Source: Ascidia mentula
Taxonomy: Eukaryota; Chordata; Ascidiacea; Phlebobranchia; Ascidiidae
NCBI GenBank assembly: GCA_947561715.1
Contig: OX387203.1
Span: 13,082,001 to 13,146,000, forward strand
DNA length: 64,000 nucleotides
Direction of reading: 5' to 3'
Shown here: in pieces, positions 18,001 to 32,500 of the stretch
Position numbering within the stretch: position 1 is the stretch's first letter
Layout of the letters: every line of letters starts with the position of its first letter
Made by a program: the position numbers and the translations under genes
Notes under the pieces: generated by a model
Database searches by the model: none
Told to the model about the DNA's origin: nothing
Seen by the model: the letters and a program-made list of their open reading frames with translations, nothing else

Positions 18001-21000
18001 GATGCAAATGTGACAAATACGGCGGCACTCAGTGTTGAAAATTCCCATTCCACGTGCTTGCGATGTCCCAACCACTCAACGTGCCCACCAGGCCAACCTC
18101 CGCCCCTCTCCCACCAGTCGACATTCTATTTGAATAAGGTAAGCATCACGCCCTGTCCGGGCTACTTTTTCACTACTTAATCGTTTGCAAAGGCCCCCCG
18201 CCGTCGTTGCCGCGTCGACGACGCCGGCTCGTGCTCATTATGCCCAATTACTGTCCAGCGGCAGGCATACTTTTCTGTCGTTGCAAGCGTGGTAATTACC
18301 GCTGCACTCTCAGTGTTGAAAATTGCCAATCCACGTGCTTGCCATGTGGCAACCACTCCAAGTGCCCACCAGGCCAAGCTCCGACCCTCTCCCACCAGTC
18401 GACATTCTATTTGAATAAGGTAAGCATCACGCCCTGTCCGGGCTGCTTTTTAACTACTTAATCGTTTGCAAAGACCCCCTGCCGTCGTTGCCGCGTCGAC
18501 GACGACTTGTGCTCATTATGCCCAATTACTGTACAGCGGCTAGGCTGCTTTTTTACTTGGGCGCGCATGATTTTATTTCTATGTGAATAAGTATAGGAGG
18601 TGGGAAATGCCCACCGTGTAGACCTCTGTCACAATAGAAATTGTGACGTCACAGAGCATGCTTGCTCACTATGCCCTATTGCTGTCCAGAGGCTAGGATG
18701 CTCTCCTTGTCGATGCAAATGTGACAAATACGGCGGCACTCAGTGTTGAAAATTCCCATTCCACGTGCTTGCGATGTCCCAACCACTCAACGTGCCCACC
18801 AGGCCAACCTCCGCCCCTCTCCCACCAGTCGACATTCTATTTGAATAAGGTAAGCATCACGCCCTGTCCGGGCTACTTTTTCACTACTTAATCGTTTGCA
18901 AAGGCCCCCCGCCGTCGTTGCCGCGTCGACGACGCCGGCTCGTGCTCATTATGCCCAATTACTGTCCAGCGGCAGGCATACTTTTCTGTCGTTGCAAGCG
19001 TGGTAATTACCGCTGCACTCTCAGTGTTGAAAATTGCCAATCCACGTGCTTGCCATGTGGCAACCACTCCAAGTGCCCACCAGGCCAAGCTCCGACCCTC
19101 TCCCACCAGTCGACATTCTATTTGAATAAGGTAAGCATCACGCCCTGTCCGGGCTGCTTTTTAACTACTTAATCGTTTGCAAAGACCCCCTGCCGTCGTT
19201 GCCGCGTCGACGACGACTTGTGCTCATTATGCCCAATTACTGTACAGCGGCTAGGCTGCTTTTTTACTTGGGCGCGCATGATTTTATTTCTATGTGAATA
19301 AGTATAGGAGGTGGGAAATGCCCACCGTGTAGACCTCTGTCACAATAGAAATTGTGACGTCACAGAGCATGCTTGCTCACTATGCCCTATTGCTGTCCAG
19401 AGGCTAGGATGCTCTCCTTGTCGATGCAAATGTGACAAATACGGCGGCACTCAGTGTTGAAAATTCCCATTCCACGTGCTTGCGATGTCCCAACCACTCA
19501 ACGTGCCCACCAGGCCAACCTCCGCCCCTCTCCCACCAGTCGACATTCTATTTGAATAAGGTAAGCATCACGCCCTGTCCGGGCTGCTTTTTAACTACTT
19601 AATCGTTTGCAAAGACCCCCTGCCGTCGTTGCCGCGTCGACGACGACTTGTGCTCATTATGCCCAATTACTGTACAGCGGCTAGGCTGCTTTTTTACTTG
19701 GGCGCGCATGATTTTATTTCTATGTGAATAAGTATAGGAGGTGGGAAATGCCCACCGTGTAGACCTCTGTCACAATAGAAATTGTGACGTCACAGAGCAT
19801 GCTTGCTCACTATGCCCTATTGCTGTCCAGAGGCTAGGATGCTCTCCTTGTCGATGCAAATGTGACAAATACGGCGGCACTCAGTGTTGAAAATTCCCAT
19901 TCCACGTGCTTGCGATGTCCCAACCACTCAACGTGCCCACCAGGCCAACCTCCGCCCCTCTCCCACCAGTCGACATTCTATTTGAATAAGGTAAGCATCA
20001 CGCCCTGTCCGGGCTACTTTTTCACTACTTAATCGTTTGCAAAGGCCCCCCGCCGTCGTTGCCGCGTCGACGACGCCGGCTCGTGCTCATTATGCCCAAT
20101 TACTGTCCAGCGGCAGGCATACTTTTCTGTCGTTGCAAGCGTGGTAATTACCGCTGCACTCTCAGTGTTGAAAATTGCCAATCCACGTGCTTGCCATGTG
20201 GCAACCACTCCAAGTGCCCACCAGGCCAAGCTCCGACCCTCTCCCACCAGTCGACATTCTATTTGAATAAGGTAAGCATCACGCCCTGTCCGGGCTGCTT
20301 TTTAACTACTTAATCGTTTGCAAAGACCCCCTGCCGTCGTTGCCGCGTCGACGACGACTTGTGCTCATTATGCCCAATTACTGTACAGCGGCTAGGCTGC
20401 TTTTTTACTTGGGCGCGCATGATTTTATTTCTATGTGAATAAGTATAGGAGGTGGGAAATGCCCACCGTGTAGACCTCTGTCACAATAGAAATTGTGACG
20501 TCACAGAGCATGCTTGCTCACTATGCCCTATTGCTGTCCAGAGGCTAGGATGCTCTCCTTGTCGATGCAAATGTGACAAATACGGCGGCACTCAGTGTTG
20601 AAAATTCCCATTCCACGTGCTTGCGATGTCCCAACCACTCAACGTGCCCACCAGGCCAACCTCCGCCCCTCTCCCACCAGTCGACATTCTATTTGAATAA
20701 GGTAAGCATCACGCCCTGTCCGGGCTACTTTTTCACTACTTAATCGTTTGCAAAGGCCCCCCGCCGTCGTTGCCGCGTCGACGACGCCGGCTCGTGCTCA
20801 TTATGCCCAATTACTGTCCAGCGGCAGGCATACTTTTCTGTCGTTGCAAGCGTGGTAATTACCGCTGCACTCTCAGTGTTGAAAATTGCCAATCCACGTG
20901 CTTGCCATGTGGCAACCACTCCAAGTGCCCACCAGGCCAAGCTCCGACCCTCTCCCACCAGTCGACATTCTATTTGAATAAGGTAAGCACCACGCCCTGT

Positions 21001-24000
21001 CCGGGCTACTTTTTAACTACTTAATCGTTTGCAAAGGCCCCCGCCGTCGTTGCCGCGTCGACGACGCCGGCTCGTGCTCATTATGCCAAATTACTGTCCA
21101 GCGGCAGGCATACTTTTCTGTCGTTGCAAGCGTGGTAATTACCGCTGCACTCTCAGTGTTGAAAATTGCCAATCCACGTGCTTGCCATGTGGCAACCACT
21201 CCAAGTGCCCACCAGGCCAAGCTCCGACCCTCTCCCACCAGTCGACATTCTATTTGAATAAGGTAAGCATCACGCCCTGTCCGGGCTGCTTTTTAACTAC
21301 TTAATCGTTTGCAAAGACCCCCTGCCGTCGTTGCCGCGTCGACGACGACTTGTGCTCATTATGCCCAATTACTGTACAGCGGCTAGGCTGCTTTTTTACT
21401 TGGGCGCGCATGATTTTATTTCTATGTGAATAAGTATAGGAGGTGGGAAATGCCCACCGTGTAGACCTCTGTCACAATAGAAATTGTGACGTCACAGAGC
21501 ATGCTTGCTCACTATGCCCTATTGCTGTCCAGAGGCTAGGATGCTCTCCTTGTCGATGCAAATGTGACAAATACGGCGGCACTCAGTGTTGAAAATTCCC
21601 ATTCCACGTGCTTGCGATGTCCCAACCACTCAACGTGCCCACCAGGCCAACCTCCGCCCCTCTCCCACCAGTCGACATTCTATTTGAATAAGGTAAGCAT
21701 CACGCCCTGTCCGGGCTGCTTTTTAACTACTTAATCGTTTGCAAAGACCCCCTGCCGTCGTTGCCGCGTCGACGACGACTTGTGCTCATTATGCCCAATT
21801 ACTGTACAGCGGCTAGGCTGCTTTTTTACTTGGGCGCGCATGATTTTATTTCTATGTGAATAAGTATAGGAGGTGGGAAATGCCCACCGTGTAGACCTCT
21901 GTCACAATAGAAATTGTGACGTCACAGAGCATGCTTGCTCACTATGCCCTATTGCTGTCCAGAGGCTAGGATGCTCTCCTTGTCGATGCAAATGTGACAA
22001 ATACGGCGGCACTCAGTGTTGAAAATTCCCATTCCACGTGCTTGCGATGTCCCAACCACTCAACGTGCCCACCAGGCCAACCTCCGCCCCTCTCCCACCA
22101 GTCGACATTCTATTTGAATAAGGTAAGCATCACGCCCTGTCCGGGCTACTTTTTCACTACTTAATCGTTTGCAAAGGCCCCCCGCCGTCGTTGCCGCGTC
22201 GACGACGCCGGCTCGTGCTCATTATGCCCAATTACTGTCCAGCGGCAGGCATACTTTTCTGTCGTTGCAAGCGTGGTAATTACCGCTGCACTCTCAGTGT
22301 TGAAAATTGCCAATCCACGTGCTTGCCATGTGGCAACCACTCCAAGTGCCCACCAGGCCAAGCTCCGACCCTCTCCCACCAGTCGACATTCTATTTGAAT
22401 AAGGTAAGCACCACGCCCTGTCCGGGCTACTTTTTAACTACTTAATCGTTTGCAAAGGCCCCCGCCGTCGTTGCCGCGTCGACGACGCCGGCTCGTGCTC
22501 ATTATGCCAAATTACTGTCCAGCGGCAGGCATACTTTTCTGTCGTTGCAAGCGTGGTAATTACCGCTGCACTCTCAGTGTTGAAAATTGCCAATCCACGT
22601 GCTTGCCATGTGGCAACCACTCCAAGTGCCCACCAGGCCAAGCTCCGACCCTCTCCCACCAGTCGACATTCTATTTGAATAAGGTAAGCATCACGCCCTG
22701 TCCGGGCTGCTTTTTAACTACTTAATCGTTTGCAAAGACCCCCTGCCGTCGTTGCCGCGTCGACGACGACTTGTGCTCATTATGCCCAATTACTGTACAG
22801 CGGCTAGGCTGCTTTTTTACTTGGGCGCGCATGATTTTATTTCTATGTGAATAAGTATAGGAGGTGGGAAATGCCCACCGTGTAGACCTCTGTCACAATA
22901 GAAATTGTGACGTCACAGAGCATGCTTGCTCACTATGCCCTATTGCTGTCCAGAGGCTAGGATGCTCTCCTTGTCGATGCAAATGTGACAAATACGGCGG
23001 CACTCAGTGTTGAAAATTCCCATTCCACGTGCTTGCGATGTCCCAACCACTCAACGTGCCCACCAGGCCAACCTCCGCCCCTCTCCCACCAGTCGACATT
23101 CTATTTGAATAAGGTAAGCATCACGCCCTGTCCGGGCTACTTTTTCACTACTTAATCGTTTGCAAAGGCCCCCCGCCGTCGTTGCCGCGTCGACGACGCC
23201 GGCTCGTGCTCATTATGCCCAATTACTGTCCAGCGGCAGGCATACTTTTCTGTCGTTGCAAGCGTGGTAATTACCGCTGCACTCTCAGTGTTGAAAATTG
23301 CCAATCCACGTGCTTGCCATGTGGCAACCACTCCAAGTGCCCACCAGGCCAAGCTCCGACCCTCTCCCACCAGTCGACATTCTATTTGAATAAGGTAAGC
23401 ACCACGCCCTGTCCGGGCTACTTTTTAACTACTTAATCGTTTGCAAAGGCCCCCGCCGTCGTTGCCGCGTCGACGACGCCGGCTCGTGCTCATTATGCCA
23501 AATTACTGTCCAGCGGCAGGCATACTTTTCTGTCGTTGCAAGCGTGGTAATTACCGCTGCACTCTCAGTGTTGAAAATTGCCAATCCACGTGCTTGCCAT
23601 GTGGCAACCACTCCAAGTGCCCACCAGGCCAAGCTCCGACCCTCTCCCACCAGTCGACATTCTATTTGAATAAGGTAAGCATCACGCCCTGTCCGGGCTG
23701 CTTTTTAACTACTTAATCGTTTGCAAAGACCCCCTGCCGTCGTTGCCGCGTCGACGACGACTTGTGCTCATTATGCCCAATTACTGTACAGCGGCTAGGC
23801 TGCTTTTTTACTTGGGCGCGCATGATTTTATTTCTATGTGAATAAGTATAGGAGGTGGGAAATGCCCACCGTGTAGACCTCTGTCACAATAGAAATTGTG
23901 ACGTCACAGAGCATGCTTGCTCACTATGCCCTATTGCTGTCCAGAGGCTAGGATGCTCTCCTTGTCGATGCAAATGTGACAAATACGGCGGCACTCAGTG

Positions 24001-27000
24001 TTGAAAATTCCCATTCCACGTGCTTGCGATGTCCCAACCACTCAACGTGCCCACCAGGCCAACCTCCGCCCCTCTCCCACCAGTCGACATTCTATTTGAA
24101 TAAGGTAAGCATCACGCCCTGTCCGGGCTACTTTTTCACTACTTAATCGTTTGCAAAGGCCCCCCGCCGTCGTTGCCGCGTCGACGACGCCGGCTCGTGC
24201 TCATTATGCCCAATTACTGTCCAGCGGCAGGCATACTTTTCTGTCGTTGCAAGCGTGGTAATTACCGCTGCACTCTCAGTGTTGAAAATTGCCAATCCAC
24301 GTGCTTGCCATGTGGCAACCACTCCAAGTGCCCACCAGGCCAAGCTCCGACCCTCTCCCACCAGTCGACATTCTATTTGAATAAGGTAAGCACCACGCCC
24401 TGTCCGGGCTACTTTTTAACTACTTAATCGTTTGCAAAGGCCCCCGCCGTCGTTGCCGCGTCGACGACGCCGGCTCGTGCTCATTATGCCAAATTACTGT
24501 CCAGCGGCAGGCATACTTTTCTGTCGTTGCAAGCGTGGTAATTACCGCTGCACTCTCAGTGTTGAAAATTGCCAATCCACGTGCTTGCCATGTGGCAACC
24601 ACTCCAAGTGCCCACCAGGCCAAGCTCCGACCCTCTCCCACCAGTCGACATTCTATTTGAATAAGGTAAGCATCACGCCCTGTCCGGGCTGCTTTTTAAC
24701 TACTTAATCGTTTGCAAAGACCCCCTGCCGTCGTTGCCGCGTCGACGACGACTTGTGCTCATTATGCCCAATTACTGTACAGCGGCTAGGCTGCTTTTTT
24801 ACTTGGGCGCGCATGATTTTATTTCTATGTGAATAAGTATAGGAGGTGGGAAATGCCCACCGTGTAGACCTCTGTCACAATAGAAATTGTGACGTCACAG
24901 AGCATGCTTGCTCACTATGCCCTATTGCTGTCCAGAGGCTAGGATGCTCTCCTTGTCGATGCAAATGTGACAAATACGGCGGCACTCAGTGTTGAAAATT
25001 CCCATTCCACGTGCTTGCGATGTCCCAACCACTCAACGTGCCCACCAGGCCAACCTCCGCCCCTCTCCCACCAGTCGACATTCTATTTGAATAAGGTAAG
25101 CATCACGCCCTGTCCGGGCTGCTTTTTAACTACTTAATCGTTTGCAAAGACCCCCTGCCGTCGTTGCCGCGTCGACGACGACTTGTGCTCATTATGCCCA
25201 ATTACTGTACAGCGGCTAGGCTGCTTTTTTACTTGGGCGCGCATGATTTTATTTCTATGTGAATAAGTATAGGAGGTGGGAAATGCCCACCGTGTAGACC
25301 TCTGTCACAATAGAAATTGTGACGTCACAGAGCATGCTTGCTCACTATGCCCTATTGCTGTCCAGAGGCTAGGATGCTCTCCTTGTCGATGCAAATGTGA
25401 CAAATACGGCGGCACTCAGTGTTGAAAATTCCCATTCCACGTGCTTGCGATGTCCCAACCACTCAACGTGCCCACCAGGCCAACCTCCGCCCCTCTCCCA
25501 CCAGTCGACATTCTATTTGAATAAGGTAAGCATCACGCCCTGTCCGGGCTACTTTTTCACTACTTAATCGTTTGCAAAGGCCCCCCGCCGTCGTTGCCGC
25601 GTCGACGACGCCGGCTCGTGCTCATTATGCCCAATTACTGTCCAGCGGCAGGCATACTTTTCTGTCGTTGCAAGCGTGGTAATTACCGCTGCACTCTCAG
25701 TGTTGAAAATTGCCAATCCACGTGCTTGCCATGTGGCAACCACTCCAAGTGCCCACCAGGCCAAGCTCCGACCCTCTCCCACCAGTCGACATTCTATTTG
25801 AATAAGGTAAGCATCACGCCCTGTCCGGGCTGCTTTTTAACTACTTAATCGTTTGCAAAGACCCCCTGCCGTCGTTGCCGCGTCGACGACGACTTGTGCT
25901 CATTATGCCCAATTACTGTACAGCGGCTAGGCTGCTTTTTTACTTGGGCGCGCATGATTTTATTTCTATGTGAATAAGTATAGGAGGTGGGAAATGCCCA
26001 CCGTGTAGACCTCTGTCACAATAGAAATTGTGACGTCACAGAGCATGCTTGCTCACTATGCCCTATTGCTGTCCAGAGGCTAGGATGCTCTCCTTGTCGA
26101 TGCAAATGTGACAAATACGGCGGCACTCAGTGTTGAAAATTCCCATTCCACGTGCTTGCGATGTCCCAACCACTCAACGTGCCCACCAGGCCAACCTCCG
26201 CCCCTCTCCCACCAGTCGACATTCTATTTGAATAAGGTAAGCATCACGCCCTGTCCGGGCTACTTTTTCACTACTTAATCGTTTGCAAAGGCCCCCCGCC
26301 GTCGTTGCCGCGTCGACGACGCCGGCTCGTGCTCATTATGCCCAATTACTGTCCAGCGGCAGGCATACTTTTCTGTCGTTGCAAGCGTGGTAATTACCGC
26401 TGCACTCTCAGTGTTGAAAATTGCCAATCCACGTGCTTGCCATGTGGCAACCACTCCAAGTGCCCACCAGGCCAAGCTCCGACCCTCTCCCACCAGTCGA
26501 CATTCTATTTGAATAAGGTAAGCATCACGCCCTGTCCGGGCTGCTTTTTAACTACTTAATCGTTTGCAAAGACCCCCTGCCGTCGTTGCCGCGTCGACGA
26601 CGACTTGTGCTCATTATGCCCAATTACTGTACAGCGGCTAGGCTGCTTTTTTACTTGGGCGCGCATGATTTTATTTCTATGTGAATAAGTATAGGAGGTG
26701 GGAAATGCCCACCGTGTAGACCTCTGTCACAATAGAAATTGTGACGTCACAGAGCATGCTTGCTCACTATGCCCTATTGCTGTCCAGAGGCTAGGATGCT
26801 CTCCTTGTCGATGCAAATGTGACAAATACGGCGGCACTCAGTGTTGAAAATTCCCATTCCACGTGCTTGCGATGTCCCAACCACTCAACGTGCCCACCAG
26901 GCCAACCTCCGCCCCTCTCCCACCAGTCGACATTCTATTTGAATAAGGTAAGCATCACGCCCTGTCCGGGCTGCTTTTTAACTACTTAATCGTTTGCAAA

Positions 27001-29530
27001 GACCCCCTGCCGTCGTTGCCGCGTCGACGACGACTTGTGCTCATTATGCCCAATTACTGTACAGCGGCTAGGCTGCTTTTTTACTTGGGCGCGCATGATT
27101 TTATTTCTATGTGAATAAGTATAGGAGGTGGGAAATGCCCACCGTGTAGACCTCTGTCACAATAGAAATTGTGACGTCACAGAGCATGCTTGCTCACTAT
27201 GCCCTATTGCTGTCCAGAGGCTAGGATGCTCTCCTTGTCGATGCAAATGTGACAAATACGGCGGCACTCAGTGTTGAAAATTCCCATTCCACGTGCTTGC
27301 GATGTCCCAACCACTCAACGTGCCCACCAGGCCAACCTCCGCCCCTCTCCCACCAGTCGACATTCTATTTGAATAAGGTAAGCATCACGCCCTGTCCGGG
27401 CTACTTTTTCACTACTTAATCGTTTGCAAAGGCCCCCCGCCGTCGTTGCCGCGTCGACGACGCCGGCTCGTGCTCATTATGCCCAATTACTGTCCAGCGG
27501 CAGGCATACTTTTCTGTCGTTGCAAGCGTGGTAATTACCGCTGCACTCTCAGTGTTGAAAATTGCCAATCCACGTGCTTGCCATGTGGCAACCACTCCAA
27601 GTGCCCACCAGGCCAAGCTCCGACCCTCTCCCACCAGTCGACATTCTATTTGAATAAGGTAAGCATCACGCCCTGTCCGGGCTGCTTTTTAACTACTTAA
27701 TCGTTTGCAAAGACCCCCTGCCGTCGTTGCCGCGTCGACGACGACTTGTGCTCATTATGCCCAATTACTGTACAGCGGCTAGGCTGCTTTTTTACTTGGG
27801 CGCGCATGATTTTATTTCTATGTGAATAAGTATAGGAGGTGGGAAATGCCCACCGTGTAGACCTCTGTCACAATAGAAATTGTGACGTCACAGAGCATGC
27901 TTGCTCACTATGCCCTATTGCTGTCCAGAGGCTAGGATGCTCTCCTTGTCGATGCAAATGTGACAAATACGGCGGCACTCAGTGTTGAAAATTCCCATTC
28001 CACGTGCTTGCGATGTCCCAACCACTCAACGTGCCCACCAGGCCAACCTCCGCCCCTCTCCCACCAGTCGACATTCTATTTGAATAAGGTAAGCATCACG
28101 CCCTGTCCGGGCTACTTTTTCACTACTTAATCGTTTGCAAAGGCCCCCCGCCGTCGTTGCCGCGTCGACGACGCCGGCTCGTGCTCATTATGCCCAATTA
28201 CTGTCCAGCGGCAGGCATACTTTTCTGTCGTTGCAAGCGTGGTAATTACCGCTGCACTCTCAGTGTTGAAAATTGCCAATCCACGTGCTTGCCATGTGGC
28301 AACCACTCCAAGTGCCCACCAGGCCAAGCTCCGACCCTCTCCCACCAGTCGACATTCTATTTGAATAAGGTAAGCATCACGCCCTGTCCGGGCTGCTTTT
28401 TAACTACTTAATCGTTTGCAAAGACCCCCTGCCGTCGTTGCCGCGTCGACGACGACTTGTGCTCATTATGCCCAATTACTGTACAGCGGCTAGGCTGCTT
28501 TTTTACTTGGGCGCGCATGATTTTATTTCTATGTGAATAAGTATAGGAGGTGGGAAATGCCCACCGTGTAGACCTCTGTCACAATAGAAATTGTGACGTC
28601 ACAGAGCATGCTTGCTCACTATGCCCTATTGCTGTCCAGAGGCTAGGATGCTCTCCTTGTCGATGCAAATGTGACAAATACGGCGGCACTCAGTGTTGAA
28701 AATTCCCATTCCACGTGCTTGCGATGTCCCAACCACTCAACGTGCCCACCAGGCCAACCTCCGCCCCTCTCCCACCAGTCGACATTCTATTTGAATAAGG
28801 TAAGCATCACGCCCTGTCCGGGCTACTTTTTCACTACTTAATCGTTTGCAAAGGCCCCCCGCCGTCGTTGCCGCGTCGACGACGCCGGCTCGTGCTCATT
28901 ATGCCCAATTACTGTCCAGCGGCAGGCATACTTTTCTGTCGTTGCAAGCGTGGTAATTACCGCTGCACTCTCAGTGTTGAAAATTGCCAATCCACGTGCT
29001 TGCCATGTGGCAACCACTCCAAGTGCCCACCAGGCCAAGCTCCGACCCTCTCCCACCAGTCGACATTCTATTTGAATAAGGTAAGCATCACGCCCTGTCC
29101 GGGCTGCTTTTTAACTACTTAATCGTTTGCAAAGACCCCCTGCCGTCGTTGCCGCGTCGACGACGACTTGTGCTCATTATGCCCAATTACTGTACAGCGG
29201 CTAGGCTGCTTTTTTACTTGGGCGCGCATGATTTTATTTCTATGTGAATAAGTATAGGAGGTGGGAAATGCCCACCGTGTAGACCTCTGTCACAATAGAA
29301 ATTGTGACGTCACAGAGCATGCTTGCTCACTATGCCCTATTGCTGTCCAGAGGCTAGGATGCTCTCCTTGTCGATGCAAATGTGACAAATACGGCGGCAC
29401 TCAGTGTTGAAAATTCCCATTCCACGTGCTTGCGATGTCCCAACCACTCAACGTGCCCACCAGGCCAACCTCCGCCCCTCTCCCACCAGTCGACATTCTA
29501 TTTGAATAAGGTAAGCATCACGCCCTGTCC
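9048..29530 (+). repeat. SL RNA gene array, block 1 (20,483 bp)
   Basis: There are 23 cassettes, 57 SL exons and no insertion. Cassette starts are: AB 9048, 9759; ABB 10470; AB 11611, 12322, 13033, 13744; ABB 14455; AB 15596, 16307; ABB 17018; AB 18159; ABB 18870; AB 20011; AA'BB 20722; AA'B 23134 and 22143; AA'BB 24125; AB 25546; ABB 26257; AB 27398, 28109, 28820. The lengths sum to 20,483 bp. The same order reappears in block 2 apart from one extra triplet. Units of one type appear identical where I compared them. No gene other than the SL RNA genes is supported. Confidence 0.88.
20722..25545 (+). repeat. AA' cassette cluster in block 1
   Basis: Four cassettes contain A followed directly by A', a 280-bp variant: AA'BB, AA'B, AA'B, AA'BB. 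A' units begin at 21003, 22424, 23415 and 24406. Marker differences are: GCACCACG instead of GCATCACG in the SL RNA just before A' (T to C at 20990, RNA nt 24); a hybrid leader, TACTTTTTAAC; one C fewer in the GGCCCCC run; and GCCAAATT for GCCCAATT. The SL exon itself is unchanged. The cluster recurs at 43768-48591. Confidence 0.85.
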
Positions 29531-29540
29531 GGGCTACTTT
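29495..29540 (+). ncRNA. Intact SL RNA gene at the empty LINE site
   Basis: This gene occupies the same position in the higher-order repeat as the two LINE-interrupted genes. Its exon (29495-29510), GTAAG donor and CTGTCC|GGGCTAC junction are uninterrupted. It serves as the pre-insertion reference that places the LINE ends at 3331/9047 and 52578/58294. It could be an original empty site, or one restored by unequal exchange or gene conversion with other units. Confidence 0.85.
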
Positions 29541-32500
29541 TTCACTACTTAATCGTTTGCAAAGGCCCCCCGCCGTCGTTGCCGCGTCGACGACGCCGGC
29601 TCGTGCTCATTATGCCCAATTACTGTCCAGCGGCAGGCATACTTTTCTGTCGTTGCAAGCGTGGTAATTACCGCTGCACTCTCAGTGTTGAAAATTGCCA
29701 ATCCACGTGCTTGCCATGTGGCAACCACTCCAAGTGCCCACCAGGCCAAGCTCCGACCCTCTCCCACCAGTCGACATTCTATTTGAATAAGGTAAGCATC
29801 ACGCCCTGTCCGGGCTGCTTTTTAACTACTTAATCGTTTGCAAAGACCCCCTGCCGTCGTTGCCGCGTCGACGACGACTTGTGCTCATTATGCCCAATTA
29901 CTGTACAGCGGCTAGGCTGCTTTTTTACTTGGGCGCGCATGATTTTATTTCTATGTGAATAAGTATAGGAGGTGGGAAATGCCCACCGTGTAGACCTCTG
30001 TCACAATAGAAATTGTGACGTCACAGAGCATGCTTGCTCACTATGCCCTATTGCTGTCCAGAGGCTAGGATGCTCTCCTTGTCGATGCAAATGTGACAAA
30101 TACGGCGGCACTCAGTGTTGAAAATTCCCATTCCACGTGCTTGCGATGTCCCAACCACTCAACGTGCCCACCAGGCCAACCTCCGCCCCTCTCCCACCAG
30201 TCGACATTCTATTTGAATAAGGTAAGCATCACGCCCTGTCCGGGCTACTTTTTCACTACTTAATCGTTTGCAAAGGCCCCCCGCCGTCGTTGCCGCGTCG
30301 ACGACGCCGGCTCGTGCTCATTATGCCCAATTACTGTCCAGCGGCAGGCATACTTTTCTGTCGTTGCAAGCGTGGTAATTACCGCTGCACTCTCAGTGTT
30401 GAAAATTGCCAATCCACGTGCTTGCCATGTGGCAACCACTCCAAGTGCCCACCAGGCCAAGCTCCGACCCTCTCCCACCAGTCGACATTCTATTTGAATA
30501 AGGTAAGCATCACGCCCTGTCCGGGCTGCTTTTTAACTACTTAATCGTTTGCAAAGACCCCCTGCCGTCGTTGCCGCGTCGACGACGACTTGTGCTCATT
30601 ATGCCCAATTACTGTACAGCGGCTAGGCTGCTTTTTTACTTGGGCGCGCATGATTTTATTTCTATGTGAATAAGTATAGGAGGTGGGAAATGCCCACCGT
30701 GTAGACCTCTGTCACAATAGAAATTGTGACGTCACAGAGCATGCTTGCTCACTATGCCCTATTGCTGTCCAGAGGCTAGGATGCTCTCCTTGTCGATGCA
30801 AATGTGACAAATACGGCGGCACTCAGTGTTGAAAATTCCCATTCCACGTGCTTGCGATGTCCCAACCACTCAACGTGCCCACCAGGCCAACCTCCGCCCC
30901 TCTCCCACCAGTCGACATTCTATTTGAATAAGGTAAGCATCACGCCCTGTCCGGGCTACTTTTTCACTACTTAATCGTTTGCAAAGGCCCCCCGCCGTCG
31001 TTGCCGCGTCGACGACGCCGGCTCGTGCTCATTATGCCCAATTACTGTCCAGCGGCAGGCATACTTTTCTGTCGTTGCAAGCGTGGTAATTACCGCTGCA
31101 CTCTCAGTGTTGAAAATTGCCAATCCACGTGCTTGCCATGTGGCAACCACTCCAAGTGCCCACCAGGCCAAGCTCCGACCCTCTCCCACCAGTCGACATT
31201 CTATTTGAATAAGGTAAGCATCACGCCCTGTCCGGGCTGCTTTTTAACTACTTAATCGTTTGCAAAGACCCCCTGCCGTCGTTGCCGCGTCGACGACGAC
31301 TTGTGCTCATTATGCCCAATTACTGTACAGCGGCTAGGCTGCTTTTTTACTTGGGCGCGCATGATTTTATTTCTATGTGAATAAGTATAGGAGGTGGGAA
31401 ATGCCCACCGTGTAGACCTCTGTCACAATAGAAATTGTGACGTCACAGAGCATGCTTGCTCACTATGCCCTATTGCTGTCCAGAGGCTAGGATGCTCTCC
31501 TTGTCGATGCAAATGTGACAAATACGGCGGCACTCAGTGTTGAAAATTCCCATTCCACGTGCTTGCGATGTCCCAACCACTCAACGTGCCCACCAGGCCA
31601 ACCTCCGCCCCTCTCCCACCAGTCGACATTCTATTTGAATAAGGTAAGCATCACGCCCTGTCCGGGCTGCTTTTTAACTACTTAATCGTTTGCAAAGACC
31701 CCCTGCCGTCGTTGCCGCGTCGACGACGACTTGTGCTCATTATGCCCAATTACTGTACAGCGGCTAGGCTGCTTTTTTACTTGGGCGCGCATGATTTTAT
31801 TTCTATGTGAATAAGTATAGGAGGTGGGAAATGCCCACCGTGTAGACCTCTGTCACAATAGAAATTGTGACGTCACAGAGCATGCTTGCTCACTATGCCC
31901 TATTGCTGTCCAGAGGCTAGGATGCTCTCCTTGTCGATGCAAATGTGACAAATACGGCGGCACTCAGTGTTGAAAATTCCCATTCCACGTGCTTGCGATG
32001 TCCCAACCACTCAACGTGCCCACCAGGCCAACCTCCGCCCCTCTCCCACCAGTCGACATTCTATTTGAATAAGGTAAGCATCACGCCCTGTCCGGGCTAC
32101 TTTTTCACTACTTAATCGTTTGCAAAGGCCCCCCGCCGTCGTTGCCGCGTCGACGACGCCGGCTCGTGCTCATTATGCCCAATTACTGTCCAGCGGCAGG
32201 CATACTTTTCTGTCGTTGCAAGCGTGGTAATTACCGCTGCACTCTCAGTGTTGAAAATTGCCAATCCACGTGCTTGCCATGTGGCAACCACTCCAAGTGC
32301 CCACCAGGCCAAGCTCCGACCCTCTCCCACCAGTCGACATTCTATTTGAATAAGGTAAGCATCACGCCCTGTCCGGGCTGCTTTTTAACTACTTAATCGT
32401 TTGCAAAGACCCCCTGCCGTCGTTGCCGCGTCGACGACGACTTGTGCTCATTATGCCCAATTACTGTACAGCGGCTAGGCTGCTTTTTTACTTGGGCGCG

